A stretch of 64,000 nt of DNA from Hedera helix (lineage: Eukaryota > Streptophyta > Magnoliopsida > Apiales > Araliaceae): NCBI GenBank assembly GCA_947179155.2, contig OX359270.1, forward strand, positions 26,189,556 to 26,253,555, read 5' to 3'. Numbering within the stretch: position 1 is the stretch's first letter; every line of letters begins with the position of its first letter. The translations under genes and the position numbers were made by a program. The notes beneath the pieces are model-generated. The model had not been told where the DNA came from, searched no databases, and was given only the letters and a program-made list of their open reading frames with translations. Positions 49,050 to 60,416 of the stretch are shown here, in pieces.

Positions 49050-50025
49050 AGTATGACGATGTTCGATATAGGAAATTCACACCCTTAGAGGAGTTATTGG
49101 AGAATATTTTGACCTAAATACTGGCATAATAGAAGATTATCAAATTACTTCTACTAGCAAATTCAAAGGGGAGGAGGCATGATCTGGCAAAGAAATGTGC
49201 TAACCATTCAGGAGCTCAAGGAAATGATACTCAAGATTACTTGTCTTTGAAGGACAAAAATTAGAATATGATTGATAGCGGAAAAATTATGATCCAACAA
49301 CTAGATTAACCAAATATGACCACCCTCTACTGATGCATAACAAGTCAAGTGTGAATATGATAGGATTTGAGGACAGTGATATGGACAATAATCGAAAGCA
49401 CATACAAAGAATTGACTAATTTGTCGAAATAATTTTTTTGAATAATGAGGAAGGCATGGTCCTAAGAAGCGAATTAGAAATGATCAAGCAGTAGATGAAC
49501 TGACTAGTGGATATAAACATACACCAACATCATGTTACAAGGGGGCTTTTCACTAAGAGTTAATCACATCCATAGAAGGAGATATAACTATAACTAACTG
49601 GAAAGTGGAGCTAATTCTAATCAAAGAAAAGATGGGATAAATGAAGCTAAGTGGTGTTGCATCTCAAGAAGTGTTTGGATGTTTATCTACTATGTCTTTA
49701 GTTTTTTTTCTGGTCATTTTACTTTTCCAGTTATGTTATGTTATATTTATGTTTGAATCAAAGACTCATATATCTAATAAGATCATATATATGAAACATG
49801 ATGAGTGATTTATATTTCCCTAACATGAAATTTTTTAGTCCTGTTGATGTGTCTCCAAATTTAAAGAACGATTATGATTTCAGCGTAGAACTAAACTTTG
49901 ATTTGATGAACATTGAATATGAGGAATTGATTGATGAAGAAGTACCCAAAGAAATCAAAGAGTGGGTTAAAGACAAATCTAAAGCAAACCTAGAACAAAC
50001 CATAACCATCAATATTGGAACCACT
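49050..50025 (+). pseudogene. Tat/Ogre-like gag-pol spacer fragment
   Basis: Degenerate plus-strand coding. An 83-residue open piece at 49798-50049 has an acidic stretch and then a TITINIGT phrase. That resembles the linker before RT in Tat/Ogre polyproteins (IDEEVPKEI...INIGT; family knowledge, not searched). At about 50025 it joins inverted protease sequence. Upstream (49150-49560) only scattered matches in broken frames are visible. Confidence 0.4.
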
Positions 50026-50432
50026 ATCGGTCAGTACTCCTCCTATTAGGTATCCTAAAGTTATTGCCATAATGTAGAGAGGTTTTTTATTACCTGATCC
50101 CTCCTCTGGGATAACATCATTGGTGAAGGCAATTATGTTTCAAGCATTAATTCATAGGTGTTTGTGCATCTTCAACCCCATCAATCGTTAATTGTACCAA
50201 GGTTTTTACTTATATATAAGCAACGGGTTACAATGTCGTTAGTGTTCCACCTTTCAACTAGTGCTAGAATAATTCGGCGATGACCACCTCACGTAAGTGT
50301 GTCGTGGAGTCTATCGTTCTAGGGTATCATAGGGATAAATGTTCAATACTAATCCACTATCAATCAATACTCCTCCTAATAAGTATCCTAAAGAGATTGT
50401 AGCAATGTGGAGAGGTTTTTTATTACCCAACC
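50026..50432 (-). pseudogene. Duplicated Tat/Ogre protease-region pieces
   Basis: 50030-50150 (minus) reads AFTNDVIPEEG and is repeated at 50365-50427 plus 53379-53430, split by the solo LTR. Between them (50160-50340) lies LTR-like sequence related to 1340-1510 and 56460-56700. The arrangement points to a rearranged element. Confidence 0.5.
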
Positions 50433-53237
50433 TGTGACGCCCCCAAATTCGGGCTCCTTGATCCTCGAATTTGGTGCTCACTGTTCATACATTTTACTTT
50501 CATTTACCGCTACTCAAAATTTCTAATAATATATATTACATCCATTCATATTCAAGTTAATACAAAATATACCTACTAAGTCCCCAGGGTCATCAACTTT
50601 TACATACATACAACATTACTAAGATAAGTATTCTACATCAACAGCCACAAAATGGATTTAAAACTATCAGTGGGGAACAATTTATCATTTCTTCATTCCT
50701 TTGCCTTTGTCTTTCTTATTTATACCTTCAGATTTAACATCTTTGTCTGCGTTATATTAATCAGGCAAGAATGAGCAACTGAAGTGCTCAGCAAGTATAA
50801 TGAATTGAATAATAATAATAATAATGCAGCATGAGGAAAAAGAATTTATAACAATAACGTAACATGATATCATTTCAAATGGAAGAAAATAACTGAGGAA
50901 ATTATCTTTTTAAAACATTATAAATGAGAATTATACTGAGGGTCACAAGACCATTGAACATAGGTTAATCAATGGTAACACTAATAACCAGTAGGTGTCA
51001 TAGAGACCATAAAACCTTAAACCCGTACTCGAGGTGATCGGCCTCTCGTACCTATGATTGTGCACATCATATTACCGCATATCGCGGAGTATCGGAATTT
51101 AAAGCATCCGACAAGCCATATCCCCTGAAATAGGGTTGGCTCAGCACTTAAAAATAAAGAGTAATTTGAAATTTAATTGTATCAAAAGTCTAGCCGGACA
51201 AATGGCATAGACTCATAATTATCAACTTACTAATCAACAATTATAATTCGTTAAAATTTTCATTTAAGAGTGAATGTGAGTAACAACAGAGATTTTCAAT
51301 TTTAATTGAATAATTTACAAGATCAATCGAAATCAATATTCAAGAAAGTGGAATAACGATAAAATTTAGAAAATATAACTCAATTGGAATTTTAATATTT
51401 AACATATGATAAATGATTCAAGATTAGGGTTTAGAAACTTGCCTCGATGTCCGATTACTAAATTAACAGCTAATTATCCTTTCTTGGACAACCTATAATC
51501 ATAATATAATCAAATAATAATAATTTAGTAACCTACGATATTAATTTATGTAATTAATATCACTCATAACATAAATATTCTACCCGTCGGATCTATATTA
51601 AGGTTTACAATTAATTATAACCTAATTTGGTTATTTAATTTAATCTTGTCCTTTTTATGTCTTCATATATAAAGCACTGAATTATTAATTGGAATTATTC
51701 CTCAAAATTATAAAATTGTTAAATTTAATTTATAAATCATTTATATATATTTTATTGATTTTATATAATTTTTATCAATTTTTAAACATTTATTTTAATT
51801 AATTAAAATCTGAGTGGCATTTTCGTAATTAGGTGAAAAATTCGAACCGGTGGCAAAATGGTAATTTCCCAGAATTTTTGGTCTGTCACGCATTGCGCGG
51901 CCCTGTTCCTCCTTCTCCTCAAACGACGTCGTTTTTCCCACGCCCGTCACAGAAAAGTTGATCGCCGCGCATGGTGCGGCCGAAACGCTTTCCACCCCGA
52001 AATGTCGTCGTTTTGTTCCCTGTTCCGGAAAAAAAATTCGTCGCCGCACAATGCGCGGGTGGCCTCAAAATTTTTATTCCTTTTTCTACATTAACAGTAA
52101 CTCAACACAACCATATTTACACCATTTTTGCTCCCAATTTACACATCATAAATACACTAAACATCATGAAATTCCTAAATACAAATCCAAAAATTATATA
52201 GAATAATTATTCTAATTATTTACAAATTTTTCATAAAATTATTTTATCACCAAAATACTAATATAAATCAGATAAAATAATTTTTATACCTTCCCAAAGC
52301 TTGAAAGCTTTCCTTTGAAGCTTGTTACACCCTTGATGCACTAAACTTTTTCTTCTCTTAATGGTGGTGGTGGTGCTCGGTAGCAGTGATGGTGATGGTA
52401 AGGAAAAGAAATGAGGTGGCTATGTTTGTGTATTTGGTAATTGTTTTTTATTATTATTCTTCCTTAGCTTATCCTTATTTAGACTTTAAGTGGTGTAAAT
52501 TATGGTTAAATTTCACTCCAAGTCCACCGACTTAGGAGTGGTTTGGGAAAAAAAAATCATGCACAACTCCTTAATTGAATACCTTACGTAGTTATTTCGT
52601 GTAATAAATATTTTATATAATGTATATAAAATATTTATTTTAATTTACCAAAATTCATAAAATAATTTATAAATAATATTTATATATTTTTAGGGTACCT
52701 TATTTGATAAATTTTGTAGACGCATAATGACATGTATGTAATTATATGAGGTACTTCATCCTTCCAAAATTAATAAAATAATACACATAACTTAATAAAA
52801 TTAAATTTTTCACGTTTCAACTTTGTTATTTATTCATATTTATTTATTATTCTTTTTCACTATTTCATTTATTTTATATAAACTATACCATACAATATTG
52901 TATAATTTATATAATTATTACCTTTTCCTTAAAAAATTTATTTTCTTGTATAAATTATATATTTACTCTCATATAATTTATATAATCATAAATTCCTTTA
53001 TATTTAATTATATTTCCTTATATAAAATATATAATTTAGTACTATATATTTTATATAATTAATTAGTTACTCTTCTTAACAATTCCCAAAATTTCCCATA
53101 ATAATTAATTAATCTATAATCAATAATTTTGACCTTGTTAATTCTCTCATTAACTTTTAATTTTATTTAGGATTAATTTTCAATATTAATCCCCTTTTTA
53201 TTGACACAATTCATTAAATTAGTAACCGTACAATAAA

Positions 53238-53288
<51 letters not shown>

Positions 53289-53378
53289 ATTCACATTACC
53301 TACCTAATTTAAATAATTAAAATGCACACATTTTATTTATTTAAACTTTTTACACGTTATAATATCCTGGATATTACA
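50433..53378 (-). mobile_element. Solo LTR, family A (second solo copy)
   Basis: Minus strand TGTAATATCC start, GGCGTCACA end, perfect 5-bp duplication caacc (50428-50432 and 53379-53383). Contains the hairpin (50765-50795), CpG block with AAACGACGTCGTTT (51921-51934), donor-like boundary 52290 and a TA tract at 53241-53281. At 2946 bp it is slightly shorter and more diverged than the other family A LTRs. Confidence 0.9.
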
Positions 53379-53383
53379 CAACC

Positions 53384-55080
53384 CCTCCTCTATGATAGTG
53401 TCATCGGTGAAGGCAACGGTGTTTATTGCTAAGATGTGATCCACTATTTGTTTAAAGCAATCTACTAAGACTATCTTAGGTAGATAGGCTTCTCCCACGA
53501 CCATTAGTAGCACCATTTTATGTTCTTTAGAGGCTAGTACCAGGTTCAAGAAGGAAACTTGTGCATGTGCTTTTCTTCTAACTTTATCTCTATTTTCGGA
53601 TGCTTCATCTTCTATAGGAATTCTTTGGCTTCACTTTTAAAAATCTCATTTCCCAGTTTTATACCTGATTTCTTGATGAACTTGTTTAGGATGTGGGGTT
53701 CTCCATTCTGACCATTGCTACTATATCATCATGCATGGTGCCGTAATTCCACAATACGTTCTTCAAACTCTTAATTTCCATTTGCTTCATAACTTTTATT
53801 TGTATAGGGTCTGCCCCTTTTATTTTTACTTTCTCAAAATTTCCCTCATTTTCTTCAAGTTTTATTGTTGCCCTCTGATTACCAAGGGTTCGGTCTTGTT
53901 TCCTCTCACAACTGACAATATCGCCACCATCTTTTTAAATTTGACAATATGACGAATGTACTTTCGATTCCTTCTTAGTTCTACTTCCACCTTAATCATG
54001 CTCACCCCAGTTCTGTCATACTTTGGGAGCGGGTTAGTGGTAACATTAGGAGCTTCCTCAGTTTGCATTATTATCTCTTTTTGGTGATCAAATCTTGTAT
54101 AAGATGTTTCAGCACACATCATTCCTTACTTGAATTCCTTGGGGATCTGGAATGGTATGAGAAAATCTTGGTTGGGTCATGGTTCTTTTCATTTAGGTCA
54201 GTGGGAGGCAACAATATGTTAATATTTTTTTGAGCCACTAGAAAGGCTAGGATGTTTTTCAGGATATCTCCTAAAGGGGTAAATTTCCTTTTTTATTACC
54301 TTATATCTCTTCCTTATTTCTTCTGAGTAGTAGGTTACACTATTATTGGATTGGTTACTTGCTTAGGGTCGGACAATCCCACTTCTTCCTTACAGAATAC
54401 AGGTATGTATTCCTCCTCTCTCTTGAAGTTCTACTTGGCTGAACTAGTATAGTTCCCCAAAGTGATGTGGTATGCCACAACTTTCAATGCCGTAAAGTCT
54501 TCGATCTTCATTATTTGAATGCCAACATCTACTAGGTCTCCTTTCTTAATAACATCAGCGAAGGGTTTGTCAAGGAATTCGATGACCTGAGCACTATAGG
54601 GAGCCTCTTGTGTTTCTATGAAAGTTGGGACCATTTCGTCATCATCTATAGTGGACAACATTAATTTCCTCCACCTGTAGGCATATCTCATAAGGTTTCT
54701 TGTGAAAGCATCTTCACCCTAGTCATGTAATAACGATTAGGAGCCATTTGTGTTTAGAACCCAAATTGTCCCAAGAATGCATACGTAAGATCCTACCAGC
54801 AATGGATCTTAGTGTATCCAGTTTGGTGAACCAATTAGGCTTACCTGGTTAGGCTTCCTTAAAACAGTTGCATTTGAAGTGATTCATTCTCAACGTAAGC
54901 ACCTAGATCTAGCATATAAATCTTTAGATGGGTGTATAGATCTCCCACTGCGTTATACTTCTCGAACTCTAGGAGTTGAAAACTGACAGGGAATTTGGTT
55001 CCCCAAAAGATGCACAACTCAAAAAAAAAATCCCACACCGCCAAATGATCCACTGCCTTTGATTGTTCGAAGGGTATCTT
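53384..55080 (-). pseudogene. Tat/Ogre-like gag and protease region, decayed
   Basis: In minus-strand order: 54859-55053 with FEKYNAVGDLYTHLK (gag start); 54431-54691 with MRYAYRWRKL, VPTFIETQEAPYSAQV and IKKGDLVDVGIQ (gag core); 53862-54122 with PLPKYDRTGVSMI; and 53384-53549 with SKEHKMVLL..GEAYLPK, IVDHILAINTVAFTDD (just before the protease). Frames are shifted and stopped between pieces. The order matches one element reading minus with its LTR end at 55140-55330. Assignment is by recognised phrases. Confidence 0.65.
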
Positions 55081-55139
55081 TAAGTTGATGGAGTTTCTTC
55101 ATGATCAGACCACTCTATTTGTCCTCATTAGGGACAACA

Positions 55140-55330
55140 ATTGCTTTCTTAGAGGAAGGGTTCCACTGGATCCGACTGGTCCACAACCGAGATTCACGAA
55201 GTTAGGGGGTTTGCTTACTCGAGGGAAAGGTGTTAGGCATCCTCGACTTCCGTGACTCAGGATTACCTATTTCCTAATCTTTTATCAAGTTTTGAAGAAG
55301 TTGCCATAATGGGTGTTGTAAGTGTTTCTT
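55140..55330 (-). mobile_element. LTR end/leader of the decayed Tat-type element
   Basis: The block agggggtttgcttactcgag to ggattacc is the reverse complement, with changes, of 36905-36990 in the solo Tat-type LTR. That places the 5' LTR of the decayed element next to its gag. From 55331 to 55600 I see only unassigned sequence. Confidence 0.5.
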
Positions 55331-55599
55331 ATCTAGGTATCTTGTGTCATTATATAGTTCATGTGTGTTCATTGTCAAGAGTTATATGTGAGTCCATTTT
55401 ATCCTAATGGGGTTCATATCCCACCCCCAAATCCCTGTACTCGCTACAGTGGACCTGGTGCCGACTGTACAACCTCTCATCTCTTATTTGGCTTAATAAA
55501 TATATATAACACATATATTTATACCTTCACATTCCTTGGCACCTTTTCATAAAAAAATTAAATTTCCTTCATAAAATTCTTACCTAATTAGAAAACGAC

Positions 55600-55920
55600 A
55601 ACGCATACAAATTAGATTTACCTGGTAAGTGTAATGTTAGTGCTATATTTCATGTTTTCGATTTAAGTCTGTTTGATGTAGGCGATGATTTAAGGACAAA
55701 TCCTTTTCAAGAGGAGAGGAATGATGAGGACATGCGGACATGCTTGGCTTGGATGGGATTCAAGGAGTCAAAGCTTGAGGAGATCCAGTTCAAGTTCCTA
55801 TTGGACCTGTGACGCGAACACGCTCAAAACGATTTAAGGAATGACTTGTCGGATTGATTCAAAAAGTTTGAGCTAAGGAAAGTGCAAGCCTTAAAAGTTA
55901 AGAAGAGGATTCAAGGTTAG
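55600..55920 (+). pseudogene. C-terminal tail of a Ty3/gypsy polyprotein
   Basis: Encodes NVSAIFHVFDLSLFDVG followed by DDLRTNPFQEERNDED, the end of many gypsy integrases. A shifted frame then reads PIGPVTRTRSKRFKE (about 55795-55840), matching the common GP.TR.R.K tail. Only this end of the element is present. Confidence 0.6.
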
Positions 55921-56159
55921 TTCAAGTGTTTCAAGCATGTACAAATCAAAAGGCAAAAGTTAAACAAAAGTCAACTTTGGAAAACAGGGAGTCTGCCCCC
56001 GCCTCAGATTTTGTACTAAGGGAGTTCGCCCCGGCCGTGACCGACAGAAAGGAACACGCCCCAGCATTTTCAGAATTCGCCCCGACGCATTTTGGCTTCG
56101 AGGTCATGGTCTCGGCCTTAAGTTTGGCTTACGGGAGTCCACCCTGAGCTTGGTCACAA
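55921..56159 (+). other. 3' non-coding region with repeated tcgcccc phrases
   Basis: Open from 55926 to 56147 but without a family I recognise. gagttcgcccc/gagtctgcccc-type phrases recur about every 30-40 bp. Probably the stretch between pol and the 3' LTR. Confidence 0.35.
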
Positions 56160-56760
56160 AATAAGATTTTTACTTTACGCGTTTTTTCTCTCTCCAGATT
56201 TTGTCCAATTTAGCTTGGGAATTTTACCTTTTTAGATCAGATTTCTTATGTAATGATGTTCCTACTATTTTAAGGACTAGGAATACATGGAATACTATAA
56301 ATATGAGTTTATAGCTTTATAATTCATAACTTTTATTCATTATTAATTCAATATATTCTTGAGAGGATTTATTCTTAATTTTTTTGTTCTTTGAGAATTT
56401 CTGAGCGTATGTTAGTTATTCTTCAGATTCAATATTGACTTATTATACAATAATTCATAGTTGTTTGTGGCATCTTTTATCGTATCAATCGTTGATTGTA
56501 TTAAGATCTTGTCTTTTTATAGACAACGGGTTTAGGTGTCGTTGGTGTCCATTCAACGCAAATTTCCTTACACAAGCAATTTTACCAAGGTTCTCGCGTC
56601 AATAAAAGTGAAGAATTGAGGTGTTATGCGTGTTACACCATATAACTTGGCTAGAAAACGATTCGAGCAGCGTTCACTTTATTCAAGCGTACTGTGGACC
56701 TTATCGAATACACATAATAAGAATATACTGTAAAAGAGCCAATATTTCGTCACTACATTA
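56160..56760 (+). mobile_element. LTR-like fragment, plus orientation
   Basis: TATA-like actataaatatgag (56293) with a leader resembling 1080-1560. Probably the 3' LTR of the element whose pol tail precedes it. From 56761 to 57141 there is only AT-rich DNA. Confidence 0.45.
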
Positions 56761-57141
56761 GTAATGCAATGCTTAATTTAGTTTGTACAGTTATTTAATA
56801 CCTTACTGAACAACCATGAATAACATTAAATAAATTGATAAAAAAATCATCATATTTAAGTAATATGATTGTCGTAATTTGATCTATTATAGATTGAAAT
56901 TATTAAAAATAATGATATTAATGAAAAATCTGATTTTTATTATTTGATTTGAGGATTCTCCTTCCATTATTCAGTATCTCTATGTTCTCAAATGAGATAA
57001 TCAATGCATACTTTTTATTTTAGATATTCTTCTTCATCTGGTCATCATAATATAATTAATTGAATTTAATGAATTATTTTTCATCGATTAAATTATGAAA
57101 TAAATAAAATTTTATATCATTAAGTAATAAGGTGATATAAT

Positions 57142-57411
57142 AGTCAATGGAAGAAAATCGGATTTTATTAATTAATCACATATTATTTTAGATTTAAGCT
57201 ACTTAGTCAACATATATGTATATGTGTATATACAAAAACTTTATCATTAAGCAATCCGATTTTCTTAATTTGATTTTTATTTATATATGTAATAACACCA
57301 CCGATTAAGTTGATAGAAGTCAATGGAAGAAAATTGGATTATAATAATTAATCGCATATTATTAAATATTTAAGTTATTTAGTCAGCATATATGTATATG
57401 AGTATATATAC
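57142..57411 (+). promoter_or_regulatory. Duplicated promoter block of the cysteine-rich peptide gene
   Basis: A block of about 92 bp beginning agtcaatggaagaaaat at 57142 recurs at 57318 (period 176 bp) with about a dozen differences. Both copies end in a catatatgtatatg(t/a)gtatata TATA-like region. The downstream copy lies about 50 bp before the ATG. Confidence 0.75.
57402..57410 (+). promoter_or_regulatory. TATA box of the cysteine-rich peptide gene
   Basis: GTATATATA at 57402-57410, about 53 bp before the ATG, giving a likely transcription start near 57435. A similar box lies at 57228. Confidence 0.55.
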
Positions 57412-57462
57412 CAAGCATCATTTACATTCTATTTCACATTCTCATATTACATCTCCAAATCT

Positions 57463-58012
57463 ATGGCGACAAATAGTCAGCCCGGAGTTTTGGTAGTATT
57501 TCTCTTCGTTTCGGTCTTCCTTTGTCTTAGTGCTACTAATGAGCGTGAGTATATCATACACTTTTTTTTCTACCTTTAATTATCATTTATTACATTCCAT
57601 ATTGTTTAATACATTTTCTCTATAAAGTTACACTTTATTATATGAATTGATCCTTATATAGTACAAAATGATTTAGAATAAATTATTTAAATTTCTTTAT
57701 CTCAATATACAATAATTTCTTGAGTTTATTAGTAAAATACTTTTATTATTTGTCCTTAATTTAACTTATTTTCATCTTTAAGCAGAAATTGAAACTGCAC
57801 ATATGTTCCTACCAGATGCAACCACCAAAGGTATAATTACAAACCCAAGACCTATTTTAACAGAGGGCATGAAAGATGGTTTTGCGTTTTGTACACCTGA
57901 ATCATATTCCCATGGTACATGGTTCTGTTGTCACTTAGGGTTGCCAGGCAAAGGATGCTTTGTTAATTATGATGATTGTGTGAGGTTATGTACCGATAAA
58001 GTTAAGAATTGA
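57463..58012 (+). CDS. Small secreted cysteine-rich peptide, two exons
   Basis: Exon 1 57463-57544, intron 57545-57785 (donor gtgagt, acceptor ttaagcag), exon 2 57786-58012. The splice keeps the frame (phase 1, Gln at the junction) and gives 102 residues. Residues 1-25 form a signal peptide: short N-terminus, hydrophobic VLVVFLFVSVFLCLSA, likely cleavage after SA. The mature part of about 77 residues has six Cys at 63, 75, 76, 85, 92 and 96: C-x11-CC-x8-C-x6-C-x3-C. The one-intron layout after the signal peptide is typical of plant cysteine-rich peptides. The WFCC...C......C...C ending recalls the ESF1/MEG group, but that family usually has eight Cys, so the assignment is open. A defensin-like peptide is the alternative. 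Likely an extracellular signalling or defence peptide. Confidence 0.8.
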
Positions 58013-58072
58013 TTCAACAATTGATGATGAATATTTTTGCGTGCATATCAAATTGGTGTACGATTGATTATA

Positions 58073-58078
58073 AATAAA
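58073..58078 (+). promoter_or_regulatory. Polyadenylation signal of the peptide gene
   Basis: AATAAA, 61 bp after the stop codon, in a T-rich region. Confidence 0.6.
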
Positions 58079-59318
58079 GATATGGATGTTAGATCTTACG
58101 ATGTAAAGATCACAATTGAAAGCATCTATTATTTAATCTAGGTTATCACTCTATATTACTGTTATTGTTTAATTTGTGGACTAGTCTACATACACAACAA
58201 TCAAACATTACATCTATCTACACTATTAAAAAGTGGGGCATGACATGGATTTCAGTGTCATGTGCCAATTTTTAATGGTGCAGGTGGATGTACTGTTTGA
58301 TCTAGTATTTGGTTAGTATGTGTTTATACTAATTCCTAATTTTTAATCAATATTATGTTTGGAAATAATTAATTAATATAAATAAGTTATTTATGAATAA
58401 GATAATTGTTAAAATTAGCTTGAAGGATTCTGTTGTGAAAACTAATACGCATTTATTCTAGTTATATGTGTAAGAAATTGATGCTCACAACAATTTAATG
58501 ACTCCATTTTATAAATATTATTCTTGTGAAAAAGTAAACATGCATAATTAGATTAATTCGAAGTTATACAATAAGAATGTCATTTACAAAAACAAACAAC
58601 TTTGTTCATTTTTCTCTCTCTATCCCAACTCCTTATAAATATATATGAAAATTTCCTTTTTCTTCTACCTTCTAGAACTCAATCTAAGAAATTTGGAGAA
58701 ATTACTTTTAATACTACAAGTACACGACTTAAAGATCATATATATTTGGCCAAGGAACTTACGTATAATTTTTTTTTTCTAACAAATGAATTGGAACAAA
58801 ACTAATACATTCATTCTACTATATAGTTATAATCCACAACTCAATGATTATAATTCAATGCTACTCTTTACCAAAGTTTTACATATATCATTCAAGAATT
58901 TAATAATTAATCGTGTTATATCACTGGATCACAAGTAAACAACATAATGAACTAACGAAATTCAAATAAAATTAACTTTGCTCTGCAACAAATCCATGAA
59001 TTCTTTTATAGCTAAATAATTTTCACATTTCTCAAACACCGAAATACCATAAATCTAAACATGATATCACCCAAAAACTCAAAATATTAAAACATTTGAA
59101 ACCCAATAGTCATATTTAAAGATTCTTCAAATTAAGATCTCATCTTAATTACAAACTTAGACTAGCGACAATTGACTTAGACCCTCTAACATCCCAATTA
59201 GTTTTATATTCAAATTAAAATTAATCAGATTCAGTTCATAACTCCTCATTTAGTATTATAAATGGAGTTATAACAAGAAATCCTATTTTTTTCGTAACTG
59301 GTTTTCAAAATAAACAAT
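58079..59318. other. Intergenic AT-rich DNA
   Basis: No gene seen. Near 58222 the phrase TCTACACTATTAAAA after an A looks like a Helitron 5' end, but no matching 3' hairpin with CTRR was found before the next repeats. Confidence 0.4.
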
Positions 59319-59803
59319 TGTAGACACCTAAAATTGACATGTATTATTAAATTATGTGACAGGAGGGTAATAATTTCAAACCATAAATAATTGAGAATAT
59401 AAAAAAAATTATGAAGTTCGAGAGGATTGCTTGGAGGACTCACATGGACCTTGGGACACCAAAGTGAAAAAAAAAAAAAAAAAAAAAAAAAAAAGATGAG
59501 AGAAAGGATATTGTATGCAAAAAAAATAGTTTTTTTCCACTATTCTACCTCATAAAAGATCCAAATATGGGTAAATTTGGCACAACTGCAAAGGTCTCAA
59601 AAATATCTTTCTAGATTGGGGTGACACGTTTTTTTAATTCTTCACGGTTTGAAAGATATGATTGTTTTTTTAGTGCACAAGATGAAAAGAAGAGTAGTTG
59701 GATCCCATAGGGGTGCCTACATGTTGGTGTCAAGGGCGCCGACCTATTTTTGGCTTTTTTATGGTCATTTTGTTGTAGTTTTGGAGGGGAAATGAAGGAG
59801 AAA
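59319..59803 (+). mobile_element. Tat-type LTR start, truncated
   Basis: TGTAGACACCTAAAATTG and a gacaggagggtaataat block match the start of the solo LTR at 35224 (TGTAGACACCCAAATT, ggcaggagggcagaat). It contains an A tract (59467-59494) and is cut at 59804. Confidence 0.5.
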
Positions 59804-60416
59804 TGTAATACCCCATATTTTTTTCAAATAATGAAATGAGAAGCGAATAATGAGAATTTAAGTTTTAATGTAAATTAAAACGTCAATGAGAAATGTAAGT
59901 AATTCAAGAAGGAAAGAAAAGAAAAGAAGGTAATACATGTAATACATATAATGTTACATAATACCTATATATTACATTTAATACATGTCATACATATAAT
60001 GTTCATTTATTTGATTCCCCTCATTGGTTCATTAATGAAATACGTATATTAATACACTAATTAAATAAGTGAATTATTTATACATTATATGAACTTTAAA
60101 TTCAACATTAAATTATTATTATGACATTGTCACACAAGACTCGCCATTTAAGCTATATTAATTCATAATATATGGTTTAACTTTGATTTCAATTCATAAA
60201 TTAAAATAATTATCCATTTTAGATTTCCTTCTCATTTTTCTTAGTTAATGCAAACTAATTAAATTATTAGTTTGTTTAAATATTAATACATATTTCAAAC
60301 ACACACACATACACATTTAATCATATTTCATACACATCATACTATTCGAATAAAAATTCATTTGATTATTAATGAAAAAATTATTTATAACGCCACACTA
60401 TAATCTCGGATATTAC
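59804..60416 (-). mobile_element. Truncated 3' LTR of second chromovirus, with inverted edge
   Basis: Minus strand start TGTAATATCCGAGATT at 60416 next to a PPT (AAGGGGGGAAAA). It matches LTR G up to about 59936. From 59804 to 59935 the sequence instead looks like a plus-strand LTR start (TGTAATACCCC). Two LTR fragments may therefore be joined head to head. Confidence 0.55.

Noticed and set aside
58222..58262. Second Helitron 5' end (TCTACACTATTAAAA)
   Set aside because: No hairpin plus CTRR found downstream in a consistent position.
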